64,000 bases of DNA from NCBI GenBank assembly GCA_037141055.1, contig JBAXDH010000003.1:20162-84161 (forward strand). The letters are read 5' to 3'. The notes under the pieces are model-generated. The model ran no database searches and was not told the DNA's origin. It was given only the letters and a program-made list of their open reading frames with translations. This stretch comes from CAIVAT01 sp037141055. Its GTDB lineage: Bacteria; Bacteroidota; Bacteroidia; Bacteroidales; FEN-979. Of the stretch, positions 44,366 to 54,400 are shown one piece after another (within the stretch, counting starts at the first letter, position 1; each line of letters opens with the position of its first letter). The position numbers were made by a program, and so were the translations under genes.

Positions 44366-46362
44366 TATTTCTTGTTTTCTGCTGGTAATTTCTGATTGGC
44401 ACTTACCTCCAGTTTATTGCCGGTATTAAGAAACCTTGCATAAAAAGAGTAGGCACCCAAATTATTTTCAATTTTCAAAAGAAGTTTATTCCACCCCGGT
44501 TTCATCTTCAGTTCAATTTCAGCCTGGTCTGGCTCGGCTATGCGCTCTCCCAGGTATCGGTATAACTCCTGTCCGTTGAAGAATACCTTGCAGCCGTCGT
44601 CGGAACCGATAAATAGCATGGTTTTGCGTGTATCCGGCGAATAAATGTACGTAACGGCATAAGTTACAACCAATTCATGCGGATTGACCTTGTCGCTGAA
44701 CGACATGCAGCCATTCTCAGGGGTTTGTACGTAACTCCAGCGAATTGGTTTCCCTCCGGACCCGATGTATTCTTTCTGAAGATCGACCAGCTTTTCCGGG
44801 AGATAAGCCGAATCGAGGCCGCGCCGCATCGAACCAATCTTGCGGGGATTCGGAAAAGGGCCAAGGATATTCCATTCAGGGATATAAACCCTCCTGGGTT
44901 CCATGCTGATGCCGTCGATACCGACAGAATAACCTTTGGATAATGCATCTTTCCCGGTGATACCAAACCTGATATCAATCGATTGGCCCTGGTTTTTCAG
45001 ATCTTTCAGGGTCACTATCCCGCTTGGCAGGACGTGTGGTGAATACCCGACTATTTTCCCTGCCTTGATGCCGTTTACGAAAATATCTGCATTGCCCAGG
45101 TCCGGTCCTGTCGAATAATAAAGGTTCATGTCATAAACAGACTCCTTTAATCCGTTAAGGTCCAGTCCAAAAGATGATTTATCATGTGCTTCAACAAGAA
45201 CCTGGTTATTTTCTCCCCACTCCGGACCATCGTCGGACATATCCATAACCCTCGATTTAAGCCCTTCAAGTTTGAATTTCAATTTCTCAGCTTCAAACAT
45301 GCGGGCCGGTTTGACAATGCGTAGCGGGATGCGCTGACCGGCAATCGGGAACCGGGGAAAAGGTTTATGAGGCTCCATCTGGTACCAGAAAGCAGTTGAA
45401 CTGTAGTCGGCAATATCCTGGTTCCCGTGGCCGTGTTCGATCGTTACCTTGATGTTTTTCTTAAACGGAATCGGATCCAGGATAAAAAAACGGTACGCTG
45501 AAATCTGGCCAAGTGTATCATTTTTATAAATCAGTCCGCTGTAAGGGCCGGCAAATTCACCTTTGCTAAAGTACCATGCTGCTGAAAAGAAGTCCTCGGT
45601 TCCTGTTCCGTGGATTGACGGCTTTTTCTCACCGTCCACATAGATCATTTCATCCCCTTCCAGGAATTTCAGTCCACCGTCGTACGACTGCAGATTAAGG
45701 TTTACGCCGGCCAGGTGACCTTTGCCCTCCGCTTTAAGGATGACAAAATTCGAATCGTAATTGGTCCTGATGCTTCTGTTCCATTGTGCATGAAAATATG
45801 CAACGTCAGATTCAAGCGCACCTTCGAACTTTTGATAATCAACCTGGTAGAAAAATCCATAAACCTCCTGCCTGGTTTCATTTGCGATTTCAATTCGCGC
45901 CCTGCCTTCAAACGGCATCGGGAAATAGCAAACATAGCCGCCGCTTGTCATGCCGATATATTGAGAAACGTACTGCCTGTATTTGAACCCGCATCCGAAG
46001 AAATCGCCAAACGGAACCTCCACAGACGGCTTTGTTTCATCATCCCAGTATATTCTGACAACCATCCTGCGGAGAAAATACGGATCGCGCGAGTCGATGG
46101 CAAACCACATCCGGACAATCATCCCGGGTCCTTCAGCATCGAAAATGGTCACTGTTTTGCCGGGAGCGATGCTGATCCGATCGTTATTTCCCCCGGATGT
46201 ATCGTAACTTGAAACCTGGATCAGTTTGCAGTTTTTAAGGTAGGGCAGGGCCGCCGGCGACAATAAATGCTGTATATCCGTACGGTAGCCGGTGTTGCAG
46301 GATGACAGGCCGAACAACGCCAGCAATCCTGGCAGCACAGCCTGTAAAAAAAACTTTCTCAT
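44365..46362 (-). CDS. DUF2961 (GH172-type) lipoprotein
   Basis: Predicted glycoside hydrolase of the DUF2961/GH172 group, whose characterised members act on fructofuranose and arabinofuranose linkages. Start at 46362 gives a lipoprotein signal with lipobox GLSSC. Diagnostic segments are DAEGPGMIVRMWFAIDSRDPYFLRRMVVRIYWDDE, VEVPFGDFFGCG, and IHGTGTEDFFSAAWYFSKGEFAGPYSGL. The core is followed from about residue 390 by beta domains including a C-terminal PA14-like part (TMLFIGSDDGCKVFFNGQELY). It is 665 residues and lies in the minus-strand glycosidase run, 28 bases after the six-hairpin enzyme gene. Confidence 0.85.
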   Translation of the reverse strand: MRKFFLQAVLPGLLALFGLSSCNTGYRTDIQHLLSPAALPYLKNCKLIQVSSYDTSGGNNDRISIAPGKTVTIFDAEGPGMIVRMWFAIDSRDPYFLRRMVVRIYWDDETKPSVEVPFGDFFGCGFKYRQYVSQYIGMTSGGYVCYFPMPFEGRARIEIANETRQEVYGFFYQVDYQKFEGALESDVAYFHAQWNRSIRTNYDSNFVILKAEGKGHLAGVNLNLQSYDGGLKFLEGDEMIYVDGEKKPSIHGTGTEDFFSAAWYFSKGEFAGPYSGLIYKNDTLGQISAYRFFILDPIPFKKNIKVTIEHGHGNQDIADYSSTAFWYQMEPHKPFPRFPIAGQRIPLRIVKPARMFEAEKLKFKLEGLKSRVMDMSDDGPEWGENNQVLVEAHDKSSFGLDLNGLKESVYDMNLYYSTGPDLGNADIFVNGIKAGKIVGYSPHVLPSGIVTLKDLKNQGQSIDIRFGITGKDALSKGYSVGIDGISMEPRRVYIPEWNILGPFPNPRKIGSMRRGLDSAYLPEKLVDLQKEYIGSGGKPIRWSYVQTPENGCMSFSDKVNPHELVVTYAVTYIYSPDTRKTMLFIGSDDGCKVFFNGQELYRYLGERIAEPDQAEIELKMKPGWNKLLLKIENNLGAYSFYARFLNTGNKLEVSANQKLPAENKK

Positions 46363-46390
46363 AAATGATCTTTCAACGCACAAAGGTAGT

Positions 46391-48535
46391 CTATTTCTGA
46401 TTTTCATCAATCAGCAATTTCGCGATGATCGCATCCCAGATATAGTTTGGCGGACAGTTCAGCGTTTCATTATCCGGGCTGTAGGACTCCCAGTAGTTGT
46501 GGTTCTTTGACAGCTGGACCGTCACCGCACTGACCATTTTTCCGGCCAGCTGGCGGGCAAGGTCATTGTACCCGTATTGCCGCAATCCATCGTAAACCAT
46601 GTAATCCCACAGCATCCACACCGGGCCGTTCCACTTGCAGCAGTAGTCGACATACGGACTGTACCACTGATCCTGCGCCGAAAGTGTTGGCACACCATAT
46701 TTTCGCCAGAACTTCGTAGTATCGGTGAGTGTCTGGATCAACCGGGCAGCCCGGTCTTTAGGAGCTGCTTCAGCCCACAATGCCAGGAACCCGATGATTT
46801 CCTGCCTTCTCAGGTCACGCGTCATGAACCGGAAGGAGTGGTCCTTCTTGTTGACCGAGTAATAAAACCCCGTTGAATCATCCCACATCCTTGTGTTAAC
46901 CAGCTTTGAAGTAGTGTCTGCAAGTGACCGCCATTTTTTTTCATCGCCGGTTTTTCCAAGGATACCCGCCATCCTTGCGAGGCTTCGTTCTTCCTTGATC
47001 ACCATCAGTGTCAGATCAAGACACTCCAGCTCGTCCGAAATGTCCTCTTTATCCACATCCAGGTATCTTTCGGCCGAAACCTGGAAAACGGCGTTGTACC
47101 AGTCACGAACATTCTCGATGATGCCGTATGGCCCCCATTCAAAGGTCCCGTCATGATCGGTGTCGCGGTTATTGATGAGCCATTCAACATACTTTGAACC
47201 TGATACATACGCATCGGAGAGGAATTGCCGGTCTTTACCGGCTTTGTAAACTTCAAGGTTTATCCAGCTGTAAAACGGGGCGGAGGTGGTCGACATGTTA
47301 TTATGAGGGTAATCCTGGAGCCCGCGCGGCCCGTGGCGGTATGCGATCAGACCGTCTTCCCGCTGCTGCTCCATGTACACGCGCTGTGATCCTTCAGCCG
47401 ATTTCGGATCCATATACGAATATGCCATCATGCTGAGCGATTCATGCAGCACCTGGTGGCCGTGACCCCATCCCCACAGCGGGTTACGGGAAAAAACATA
47501 GAAGTTATACTTCGTCTTTCCTGCCGGGGGATACATGCATCCGCGGGCGAGGTTGAAGGCACTGAGATATGCGAGTTTTTCCGGCTGGCTTTTAAAAGCA
47601 ATTTTCGGAACTTTTGCATAAAGGATCAGGTTGTCTTCGTAATAGGAGCGAAGCATGAAATTTTTTACAGAATCAACCGTCCTGATCAGTTTTGCAGGAT
47701 CTTCCTTTTGATCCTGGAATCCGCGGAGGTAGCGAAAACTTACCGACTCACCTGGCTTCAGCCTTTTCTTGAGATGAAGTGCTATATAATCAACGTAACC
47801 AGCTTGTTTCATATTCAGTGAATCCGTCCGTTTGTCTGAATAGAAATCAGTTTTGATGGCATTGTAAAAGTCAGACATATCACCGGAATAACCTCCATGG
47901 GATGCAGTTTGGCGGTTCGTGGTAAAAAAATCCCTGACCCTTGCCGGGTACCCGTATTCCGTCTTAAGGCTGCTGATCAGGCGATAGGAACTTTCGTACC
48001 GGTGCGTCACATACCCGTCCGATTCCTTGTCATACCTGACCATCTCAAGCGAATCGTTGCCCGTTTCCAGGATCGGGTAAACCGCCACTTCATGGGGAAT
48101 TTTGTCGGTGTTTCTCACCTCCATATCCACCATGGCGATAGATGAACTGTAAACGAAGAAGGTCTCTTTAACCCGTATTCCGCGAAAAGGCTCGTATTCC
48201 AGGATGGCCATGTCAGGGAATGAAAACTTCACAACCGGCTTTGCAAGATATTCGCCGATGTTCGGGATCACAACCTCATCGACCTTCCATACACAGAACA
48301 TGGTGCCGGCATGATCGGACGAATAGCTTACTGGCCGGCAATCGGAATAATAATCCATCTTGTAAGCCTTGTCCCCATATAGCTGCGAACGAGCCATGGA
48401 TGCGGCATAGGTGGTGTACAGCGGATCATTCGCCCGGGCGCTGATGCGCACATAGTCCTCAATGGGTTTAAATTGCTGGGCTGCCAGGGCAAATCCGTAA
48501 AGGCAACCCCAAAGAAGAAATGTTGTTTTTTTCAT
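46391..48535 (-). CDS. Six-hairpin glycosidase, GH63/MGH1-like (copy A)
   Basis: Secreted (signal MKKTTFLLWGCLYGFALAAQ) (alpha/alpha)6-barrel enzyme of clan GH-G type. An N-terminal beta-sandwich (residues ~25-300, starting DYVRISARANDPLYTTYAA) precedes the barrel with WGWGHGHQVLHESLSMMAYSYMDP, REDGLIAYRHGPRG, DTDHDGTFEWGPYGIIENVRDW and CKWNGPVWMLWDYMVYDGLRQYGY; the acidic residues in these last motifs are candidate catalysts. Substrate unknown; relatives act on alpha-glucosidic or alpha-mannosyl glycerate linkages. It is a paralog of the gene at 49242 and is 25 bases downstream of the NAD(P)-binding gene. Confidence 0.82.
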   Translation of the reverse strand: MKKTTFLLWGCLYGFALAAQQFKPIEDYVRISARANDPLYTTYAASMARSQLYGDKAYKMDYYSDCRPVSYSSDHAGTMFCVWKVDEVVIPNIGEYLAKPVVKFSFPDMAILEYEPFRGIRVKETFFVYSSSIAMVDMEVRNTDKIPHEVAVYPILETGNDSLEMVRYDKESDGYVTHRYESSYRLISSLKTEYGYPARVRDFFTTNRQTASHGGYSGDMSDFYNAIKTDFYSDKRTDSLNMKQAGYVDYIALHLKKRLKPGESVSFRYLRGFQDQKEDPAKLIRTVDSVKNFMLRSYYEDNLILYAKVPKIAFKSQPEKLAYLSAFNLARGCMYPPAGKTKYNFYVFSRNPLWGWGHGHQVLHESLSMMAYSYMDPKSAEGSQRVYMEQQREDGLIAYRHGPRGLQDYPHNNMSTTSAPFYSWINLEVYKAGKDRQFLSDAYVSGSKYVEWLINNRDTDHDGTFEWGPYGIIENVRDWYNAVFQVSAERYLDVDKEDISDELECLDLTLMVIKEERSLARMAGILGKTGDEKKWRSLADTTSKLVNTRMWDDSTGFYYSVNKKDHSFRFMTRDLRRQEIIGFLALWAEAAPKDRAARLIQTLTDTTKFWRKYGVPTLSAQDQWYSPYVDYCCKWNGPVWMLWDYMVYDGLRQYGYNDLARQLAGKMVSAVTVQLSKNHNYWESYSPDNETLNCPPNYIWDAIIAKLLIDENQK

Positions 48536-48560
48536 AAAAAGGTTTCTGAAAATAAACATG

Positions 48561-49217
48561 CTAAATCTCATCTGATCTGATGAACTTCACTCCACCTGCA
48601 GAGGAACGCACGACCCTGATCATGCATTGTGCCACTGCGGATGCCCCAACGCCCCTGTATTTTTTCAAACCGCCGATCAACAGCGGGTTTAATACTTTCA
48701 TTGCAGCGATGGCGGTCTTCTCGCCAGTACGGAATTCTTTGCGTTCACCAAGCAAAAAGGAGGGCCTGACGATATAAATTCCCTGGAATGAGATCTTTTC
48801 AATGTCTCGTTCCATTTCGCCTTTTGTCCGGAGATAGAAGTTTGAGGATTTTGCATCAGCCCCGATGGAGGAAACGACCGCAAATCCCGTGACTCCCGCT
48901 TCGTGACAGGCCCTTGCGAATGCAACAACATAGTCATGGTCGATGATGTATTGTTTCTCCTTGCTGCCGGCGGTTTTGATGGTTGTACCGAGACAGCAGT
49001 ATCCGTGATCGGCCTTCACTCCTTCAAAAACTCCCGGCAACTGTACGAAATCAATAACTTTCTGTTCCAGTTTCTCGTGAGTTATATCGAGTGGTCTCCT
49101 CACCACCGCGATGATTTTATGATAACCGGGATCAGATAGCAATTGCTGCAGCAATTGCGTACCCACCAGGCCGGTGGCGCCGGAAATAATTGCAGTAAGC
49201 ATAACAGGATTTTCCAT
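48561..49217 (-). CDS. NAD(P)H-binding Rossmann protein, HTATIP2/TIP30-like
   Basis: Atypical short-chain dehydrogenase of about 218 residues. It opens with a dinucleotide-binding loop SGATGLVGTQLLQQLLSDP and includes YCCLGTTIKTAGSKEKQYIIDHDYV, VVSSIGADAKSSNFYLRTKGEMERDIEKISFQGIYIVRPSFLLGERKE, the pattern of the HTATIP2 family. There is no signal peptide, so it is the one cytoplasmic protein between secreted glycosidases. Start at 49217, or at 49202 (MLTAIISGATG), which is equally plausible. Substrate unknown. Confidence 0.85.
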   Translation of the reverse strand: MENPVMLTAIISGATGLVGTQLLQQLLSDPGYHKIIAVVRRPLDITHEKLEQKVIDFVQLPGVFEGVKADHGYCCLGTTIKTAGSKEKQYIIDHDYVVAFARACHEAGVTGFAVVSSIGADAKSSNFYLRTKGEMERDIEKISFQGIYIVRPSFLLGERKEFRTGEKTAIAAMKVLNPLLIGGLKKYRGVGASAVAQCMIRVVRSSAGGVKFIRSDEI

Positions 49218-49241
49218 GGTACAATTATAATATGTTAATTA

Positions 49242-51368
49242 TTAGCGCACTGGGAGTGAAGGACCTTTTACTCCTGGCTCCCGGTCCAGGCCCGAATCAA
49301 TAAGGAAACGCACGGCAGTCCCGGCCCAGATGTAGGTTTTGTTCCATCCCGCCTGGCGGTCGTCGGCACTGTAAAACTCCCAGAAAACATGATCAGTCTT
49401 CAAATGGAAAATCATATTGTCGAGCACTTTCCCGGCAAGTTCACGCGCCTCAGTTTTATAGCCATAATCCCGAAGCCCCTGGAAAAGCAGGTAATTCCAT
49501 TGAACCCATACAGGTCCGTTCCAGTAGCCGATGGGACAATAATAGTCACTTGCCGCAGAGAGGGATGGAATTCCATAGGGCCTCCAGAATTCAGTAGTGT
49601 CCCGCATTTTTTCAACCAGAATTTTTGCCTTTTCTGTGTCGGCAATGTCGGCCCACAATGGCAGAAAACCAATTATCTCCTTTATTTTCAGGTCATTGGG
49701 CGAATGAAAACGGAAAGACTGATTATTTTTGTTCACATTGTAATAAAACCCGGTCGATGGATCCCACATGGCGTCATTGATTAATTTGCTCCTGTGAACG
49801 GCATCTGCCTGCCACTTCAAGGATTCCTCCGCAAGCCCCAGTTGCCTGGCCATTTCGGAAAGGGATTTCGCTTCCATCACCAGCATCGAATTTACATCAG
49901 GCCCTTCGAAACCGGCTGCCCACCCGACTTTGTCCCAAACGGCTACCCGCGCATCCCGGACCGATTCCAATTCGGCATGCGCACCCCATTCGCACAATCC
50001 GTTGTTGTTCGAATCCCGGTTTGCAACATAAAACTGGTAAAATTTTTTGCCCGAATAATATGCATCTTTCAGAAACTGCCTGTCACCGGTGATGTTAAAG
50101 ATTTCAAGGTTCTCGTAGTTGAACCATGGGGCCGAACTGGTCGGTTTTCCATTGGTTTCTATGGTTTCATTGAGATATGGCCCGGTGCGGTAATTGATGT
50201 ACCCATCGGGTCGCTGGCGATCCATAAACACCCGCTGGGAGTTCATCGCACTTTGCGGATCCATGTATGCATACGCAGGCATGGCAAGGCTTTCATGAAA
50301 AACCTGGCCGCCATATCCCCAGCCCCACTTCGGTTCGCGGGAAAACACATAATAATTTTGTTTGCATTCGCCTTCCGGCGGCATCATGCATTGGCGCATC
50401 AGCGAAAAAGCGCTCCAGTACAGCATTTCCTGGTTCCTGTCCACAAAATTCAGCTTTGGGATCTTCGTATACGCCTTTTCATCCTCTTTGACAAGCTTTT
50501 CAAGGTCAACATTTTCCCGCATCCCATATCCCGCATCCCGCATCCCATATCTTTTCTCATCAAGGCTCACTGAAACCCTGAACGAGGTTGCATCCCCCGG
50601 GGACAGCATAAAGTTCCTGCTGCGTATGATTCCTTTTACAAATTTGCTGTTTCGCTTCAGAAGAATCATGGACTTTCTGAGTTCCGCGAATTGGTCAAGG
50701 TCTGCGCCAGTATTTCCATGGCGGGTTGACCGCACAAATGCCGACCCTGTCGGGGTTATGCACCCGGTAATGTTCCATAACCCTGTCAGTGCCTCTGCAA
50801 GCGGAATATTATGTTCTCTCATCCATCCGTCGCGCACTTTGTTCAGAATAAATGAAAAACCCTCCGGATTACCCTGGTGGTCCATATCAAGCATGCTGTC
50901 TGCCGATGGATAATACAGGTATGGGATTGCCGTTATTGCAACCGGGAAATGGCTTTCGTTCACCAGGCGATAACTCACTATTGCCTGGTTTGAACTGTAA
51001 ACAACAAAAAATACCTCTACACGCACATCCTTCACCGGGTAATAATGATACCTTACCAGGTCGCTGTAAGAAGTTGTGACGACCGGTTCACGGTAAAGTT
51101 CCCCCAGTTTAAACAGTACCCGGTTTCCGTATTGAAACGCAATGCCGATATTCGGACCATCCCTTGAGATAAATTCCACTCCCGCTTCGTCATCGAACCA
51201 TGAAAACTCATATCCCTGGTCGGACTTGTATTGCGTGCGCGACGGCGGAGCAGCATATGTTGTGTAAAGTGCATCTGCCCTGGTGGCACTCAGTCCTGAC
51301 AGGAATTGCGCGGTTGCATCAAGGCCAGGCTGAATGAGGATAAGAAATAACAGGAACCTTCTTTTCAT
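49242..51368 (-). CDS. Six-hairpin glycosidase, GH63/MGH1-like (copy B)
   Basis: Paralog of the gene at 46391 with the same order of features: signal peptide, N-terminal sandwich starting ATRADALYTTYAAPPSRTQ, then WGWGYGGQVFHESLAMPAYAYMDPQS, RPDGYINYRTGPYL, SNNNGLCEWGAHAELESV and YWNGPVWVQWNYLLFQGLRDYGYKTEAREL. Between the sandwich and barrel it carries a repetitive insert (YGMRDAG then YGMREN) encoded by heptameric DNA repeats at 50519-50552 that copy A lacks. 709 residues. The divergence between copies suggests different linkages, but that is inference. Confidence 0.82.
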   Translation of the reverse strand: MKRRFLLFLILIQPGLDATAQFLSGLSATRADALYTTYAAPPSRTQYKSDQGYEFSWFDDEAGVEFISRDGPNIGIAFQYGNRVLFKLGELYREPVVTTSYSDLVRYHYYPVKDVRVEVFFVVYSSNQAIVSYRLVNESHFPVAITAIPYLYYPSADSMLDMDHQGNPEGFSFILNKVRDGWMREHNIPLAEALTGLWNITGCITPTGSAFVRSTRHGNTGADLDQFAELRKSMILLKRNSKFVKGIIRSRNFMLSPGDATSFRVSVSLDEKRYGMRDAGYGMRENVDLEKLVKEDEKAYTKIPKLNFVDRNQEMLYWSAFSLMRQCMMPPEGECKQNYYVFSREPKWGWGYGGQVFHESLAMPAYAYMDPQSAMNSQRVFMDRQRPDGYINYRTGPYLNETIETNGKPTSSAPWFNYENLEIFNITGDRQFLKDAYYSGKKFYQFYVANRDSNNNGLCEWGAHAELESVRDARVAVWDKVGWAAGFEGPDVNSMLVMEAKSLSEMARQLGLAEESLKWQADAVHRSKLINDAMWDPSTGFYYNVNKNNQSFRFHSPNDLKIKEIIGFLPLWADIADTEKAKILVEKMRDTTEFWRPYGIPSLSAASDYYCPIGYWNGPVWVQWNYLLFQGLRDYGYKTEARELAGKVLDNMIFHLKTDHVFWEFYSADDRQAGWNKTYIWAGTAVRFLIDSGLDREPGVKGPSLPVR
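50519..50552. repeat. Heptameric tandem repeat (GCATCCC/ATATCCC) inside a glycosidase gene
   Basis: Plus-strand units GCATCCC, ATATCCC, GCATCCC, GCATCCC and a partial ATATC. Three units equal 21 bases, so they are read in frame on the minus strand as a 7-residue repeat. The same heptamer family occurs at 56551-56584 and 60749-60776. Confidence 0.8.
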
Positions 51369-51420
51369 CATCTTTAGTGTCTTGGCGTTTTTGCGGTGAA
51401 TAAAACGTTGTGTCTCATCC

Positions 51421-54400
51421 CTATTTCAGGTTAACTCCAATGATTTTTGTAACATATTTCAGACCGGTTCTTCCGAAGTCAACGCTGAACCTGTTTATGT
51501 GGCCCGACTGATTAATAAACTTCGCATTTTCAGATGTTAACAGATCCGGTCTTCCTGACCAGATTTCGAGAATTCCCGAACTGCCGGCCTTTCCTTCCAC
51601 TTCAACATTGTACACGTTTCCCTCCAGGTTCGCCGATAAAATCCGCATCCCTTCGGCCGCGTCCCCCGGTTTGGGTTCCGCAATCACAGGCAATGCAGAA
51701 ATCCCGGCTTCAGTTTCGACAACCAGGTTCGACGCGGATCGCAGTTCAAACGAAACGATAAGGGTCATGGCCCGTGGAGATTTGAACGTTGTAAAAGGAA
51801 TCTCTTTCCCGTTGAGCGAAACTTTAAAAAAACCCGTGCCTGCAGGAAAACAGGGCATGAACTCAACATGCACCGGTGCACCATGGTCCAGTGAGAACCT
51901 GTATTCGACAGTTCCGCCGGTCCGCTTAAAATAAAAACCAGCCAGCTGGTCTGCCATCCGGATATTTTCCACATGCAGCGAATCCCACTGCGGGGGAACC
52001 TGGGGGGAAAGACAAATCTTATGTTCCTGGGCTTTGACATCCAGCCCAAGCATACCTTCGATGGCCGGCTGCAACACCATTGTTTCAGACCAGCATTGAT
52101 GGGCACATACCCCGGAAGGCTTGTATTCGGCTCCGTTCAACACCTCTTCCACGAATCCAAGCCCCCAGTTCTTATATACATCCAGGTTATTCATCAGATG
52201 GAAAAATCCCTGGATGGGATTGCCCGTGGAATATTCTGCCAGGGAAGCCCACCCGGTGAACAGGGGCCAGACACTTCCGTAATGGTACCCGGATGGCTTG
52301 AACAACGGGCTGTCATCCCTCAGGATGCGTACGCCCCAGTTGGTGGAGAATGCATTGCCAGCAACGTATTTTAAGGCCAGCGAACTTTTATCGCGGTCGG
52401 TCATCCTGAAATAAACGGGTACCGCCGGAAGGATGGTCTGCTCGCGGCGAAACGATCCGTCGATGTTCTTTCCGTATGCAAAATACTGTTGCTGGTCGCT
52501 CCAGAAATCGCTGTCAATTATTTTCGCCTGTTCTTCTGCTTCCACCCGGTAACTGTCCGCTTCAATGTCTTTCATAAACCTCGCCATGTTTGACGCCTCG
52601 TTCAATGCAGCGCCCCAGGAACCGGCCATATAGATGGTCGCATGAGAGCCGTAAAGTTCACCGCCTTCCACCCATCCGTGCCCGACATTGGTGTTTTCGA
52701 TCAGGTGATCCCGGTCCGTATCGGTTGAAAAACAAAAGTTGATGGCACGCTTCACATTCGGCCATGTTCTCCGCAGAAAAGCCGTGTCGTTTGTGTACCT
52801 GAAGTATCTTCCGGCCAGCACAACGTAAAGTGGCGTGGCATCTGCGGCATCGTAATGGATGAGTCCGGAGGTGCTGGCTTCGTGAAGTATTTTTCCGTTC
52901 AGATCCTGGTACTTGTTGAAGAATTCAAGCTGGGACTTCACTTTTGCAAAATCGCCATAGTCGAGCAATGCAAAACTGCTCCATTCTGCGTCACGCCCGA
53001 AATACCAGCCGTAACCAGGCCTGCCGTTTACTTTGTGGCCCCCGTCCCAGCCGTTACGGGTCGTGGAATACCCGGCAACAAGGGCTGATCCCATCCCCGG
53101 GGTGTTGACGAAAAACCGGTCGGCGGCCAGCAGCGACCAACGGTAACCTGTATTGAAATCCTGGTCGGGGGTTGTGATCATCAATTTTTTGGAGAGAATG
53201 TCAAGGGAATGTCGCATGGCGTTCCGATAAATACGGCCCGGATCATGAACCGCCGTGCTAAAATGGCTTTTAGTTGCTGCATATCCTTCGCTGGTGGCGC
53301 TGAAAACCACATCAAGGTTATCATTCATCTCCAGTTTGTACGAAAGCAGTGCTGCAACCTCGATGTCGCCGGTTGGGATGCCATGAAAAGAGCTGTCTGC
53401 CTTGTTATAATTAAATCCTTCGAATTGTCCCGAGAGATGCTGAACGGGCTTCTTCGTCCCACCGATCACCAGGTTCAGATCACCCGATTGATCCTGGATG
53501 TTAAATGCATCGAGGTCATAATCCCAGGAATGGCACATTGAACCGGTAACCTGGTCGGAGTAGGGCCACATCCACCGGAGATTTGATTTAAACCGGATAA
53601 TCAGCTCGGCAGGGTAGACCCCCCGGTATTCGTAATGAATTACCCCGTTTGGTTCAGTCGGATCATTCACAACCAACTCTTTGAGGTAGGCCCTTGGAAA
53701 CTTGTACTGCCGTGAAAAATATGCAGGATTGACCGATATCCCGGGGCGTTCGTCCCTGAGCCAGAAAACTGAATCCCGGTAAGCAAACTTTATCCCCACT
53801 TCGTAATCCCTCAAAGCCATGAACGGATGAGCCCATATCTCTTCAATGCCGCCCCGTTCGGTACCCATTGTCAGCATGCGTTCGCCGGCCACGTCCCAGA
53901 AATTTTCCGAGGCAAAACGTCGCTTTAAGTCAATGTCGGATGAATGTTCATCCCATTTAGCCGAAGGGGAGACTGCAACAAGCATCTGGTCTGTCGGAAC
54001 CGGAGCAGGACAACCCGTAACCTGGCGGGGTGCATAGTTCCAGTAAAACCTGGGCTGGCCTGCATACTGATCGAGGAGATACCTGAAACAATTCAGGGTG
54101 AATAAATCAAGATGCGCACTGTTGGCGTTCAAAAGGCTGAAGTTCATATAGCCTCCCACTGCCAGCACTTTGCCTTTTCCGGGAGTGTACTCCAGAACCA
54201 TTTTAGATTCTTCGCGCAGGAAAATGTAATCCCAGTCAACTGCAATGACTTTCCCCTGCTGTGGAATATAGTTCCCGAAAAAACCGGTGATCCCGGTTGC
54301 TAAATCCGATGAAGGCCTGCAAAGATAGGCGCCGCCATTGAGCCCGGTAAATAAAGGATGTTCCCTGAATGCATGAAACCCCAGGCGCCTTCCGTAACCG

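Noticed and set aside
49794..50573. A 259-codon ORF antisense to the copy B six-hairpin glycosidase gene
   Set aside because: Opposes a gene with strong domain evidence and shows no family pattern of its own.
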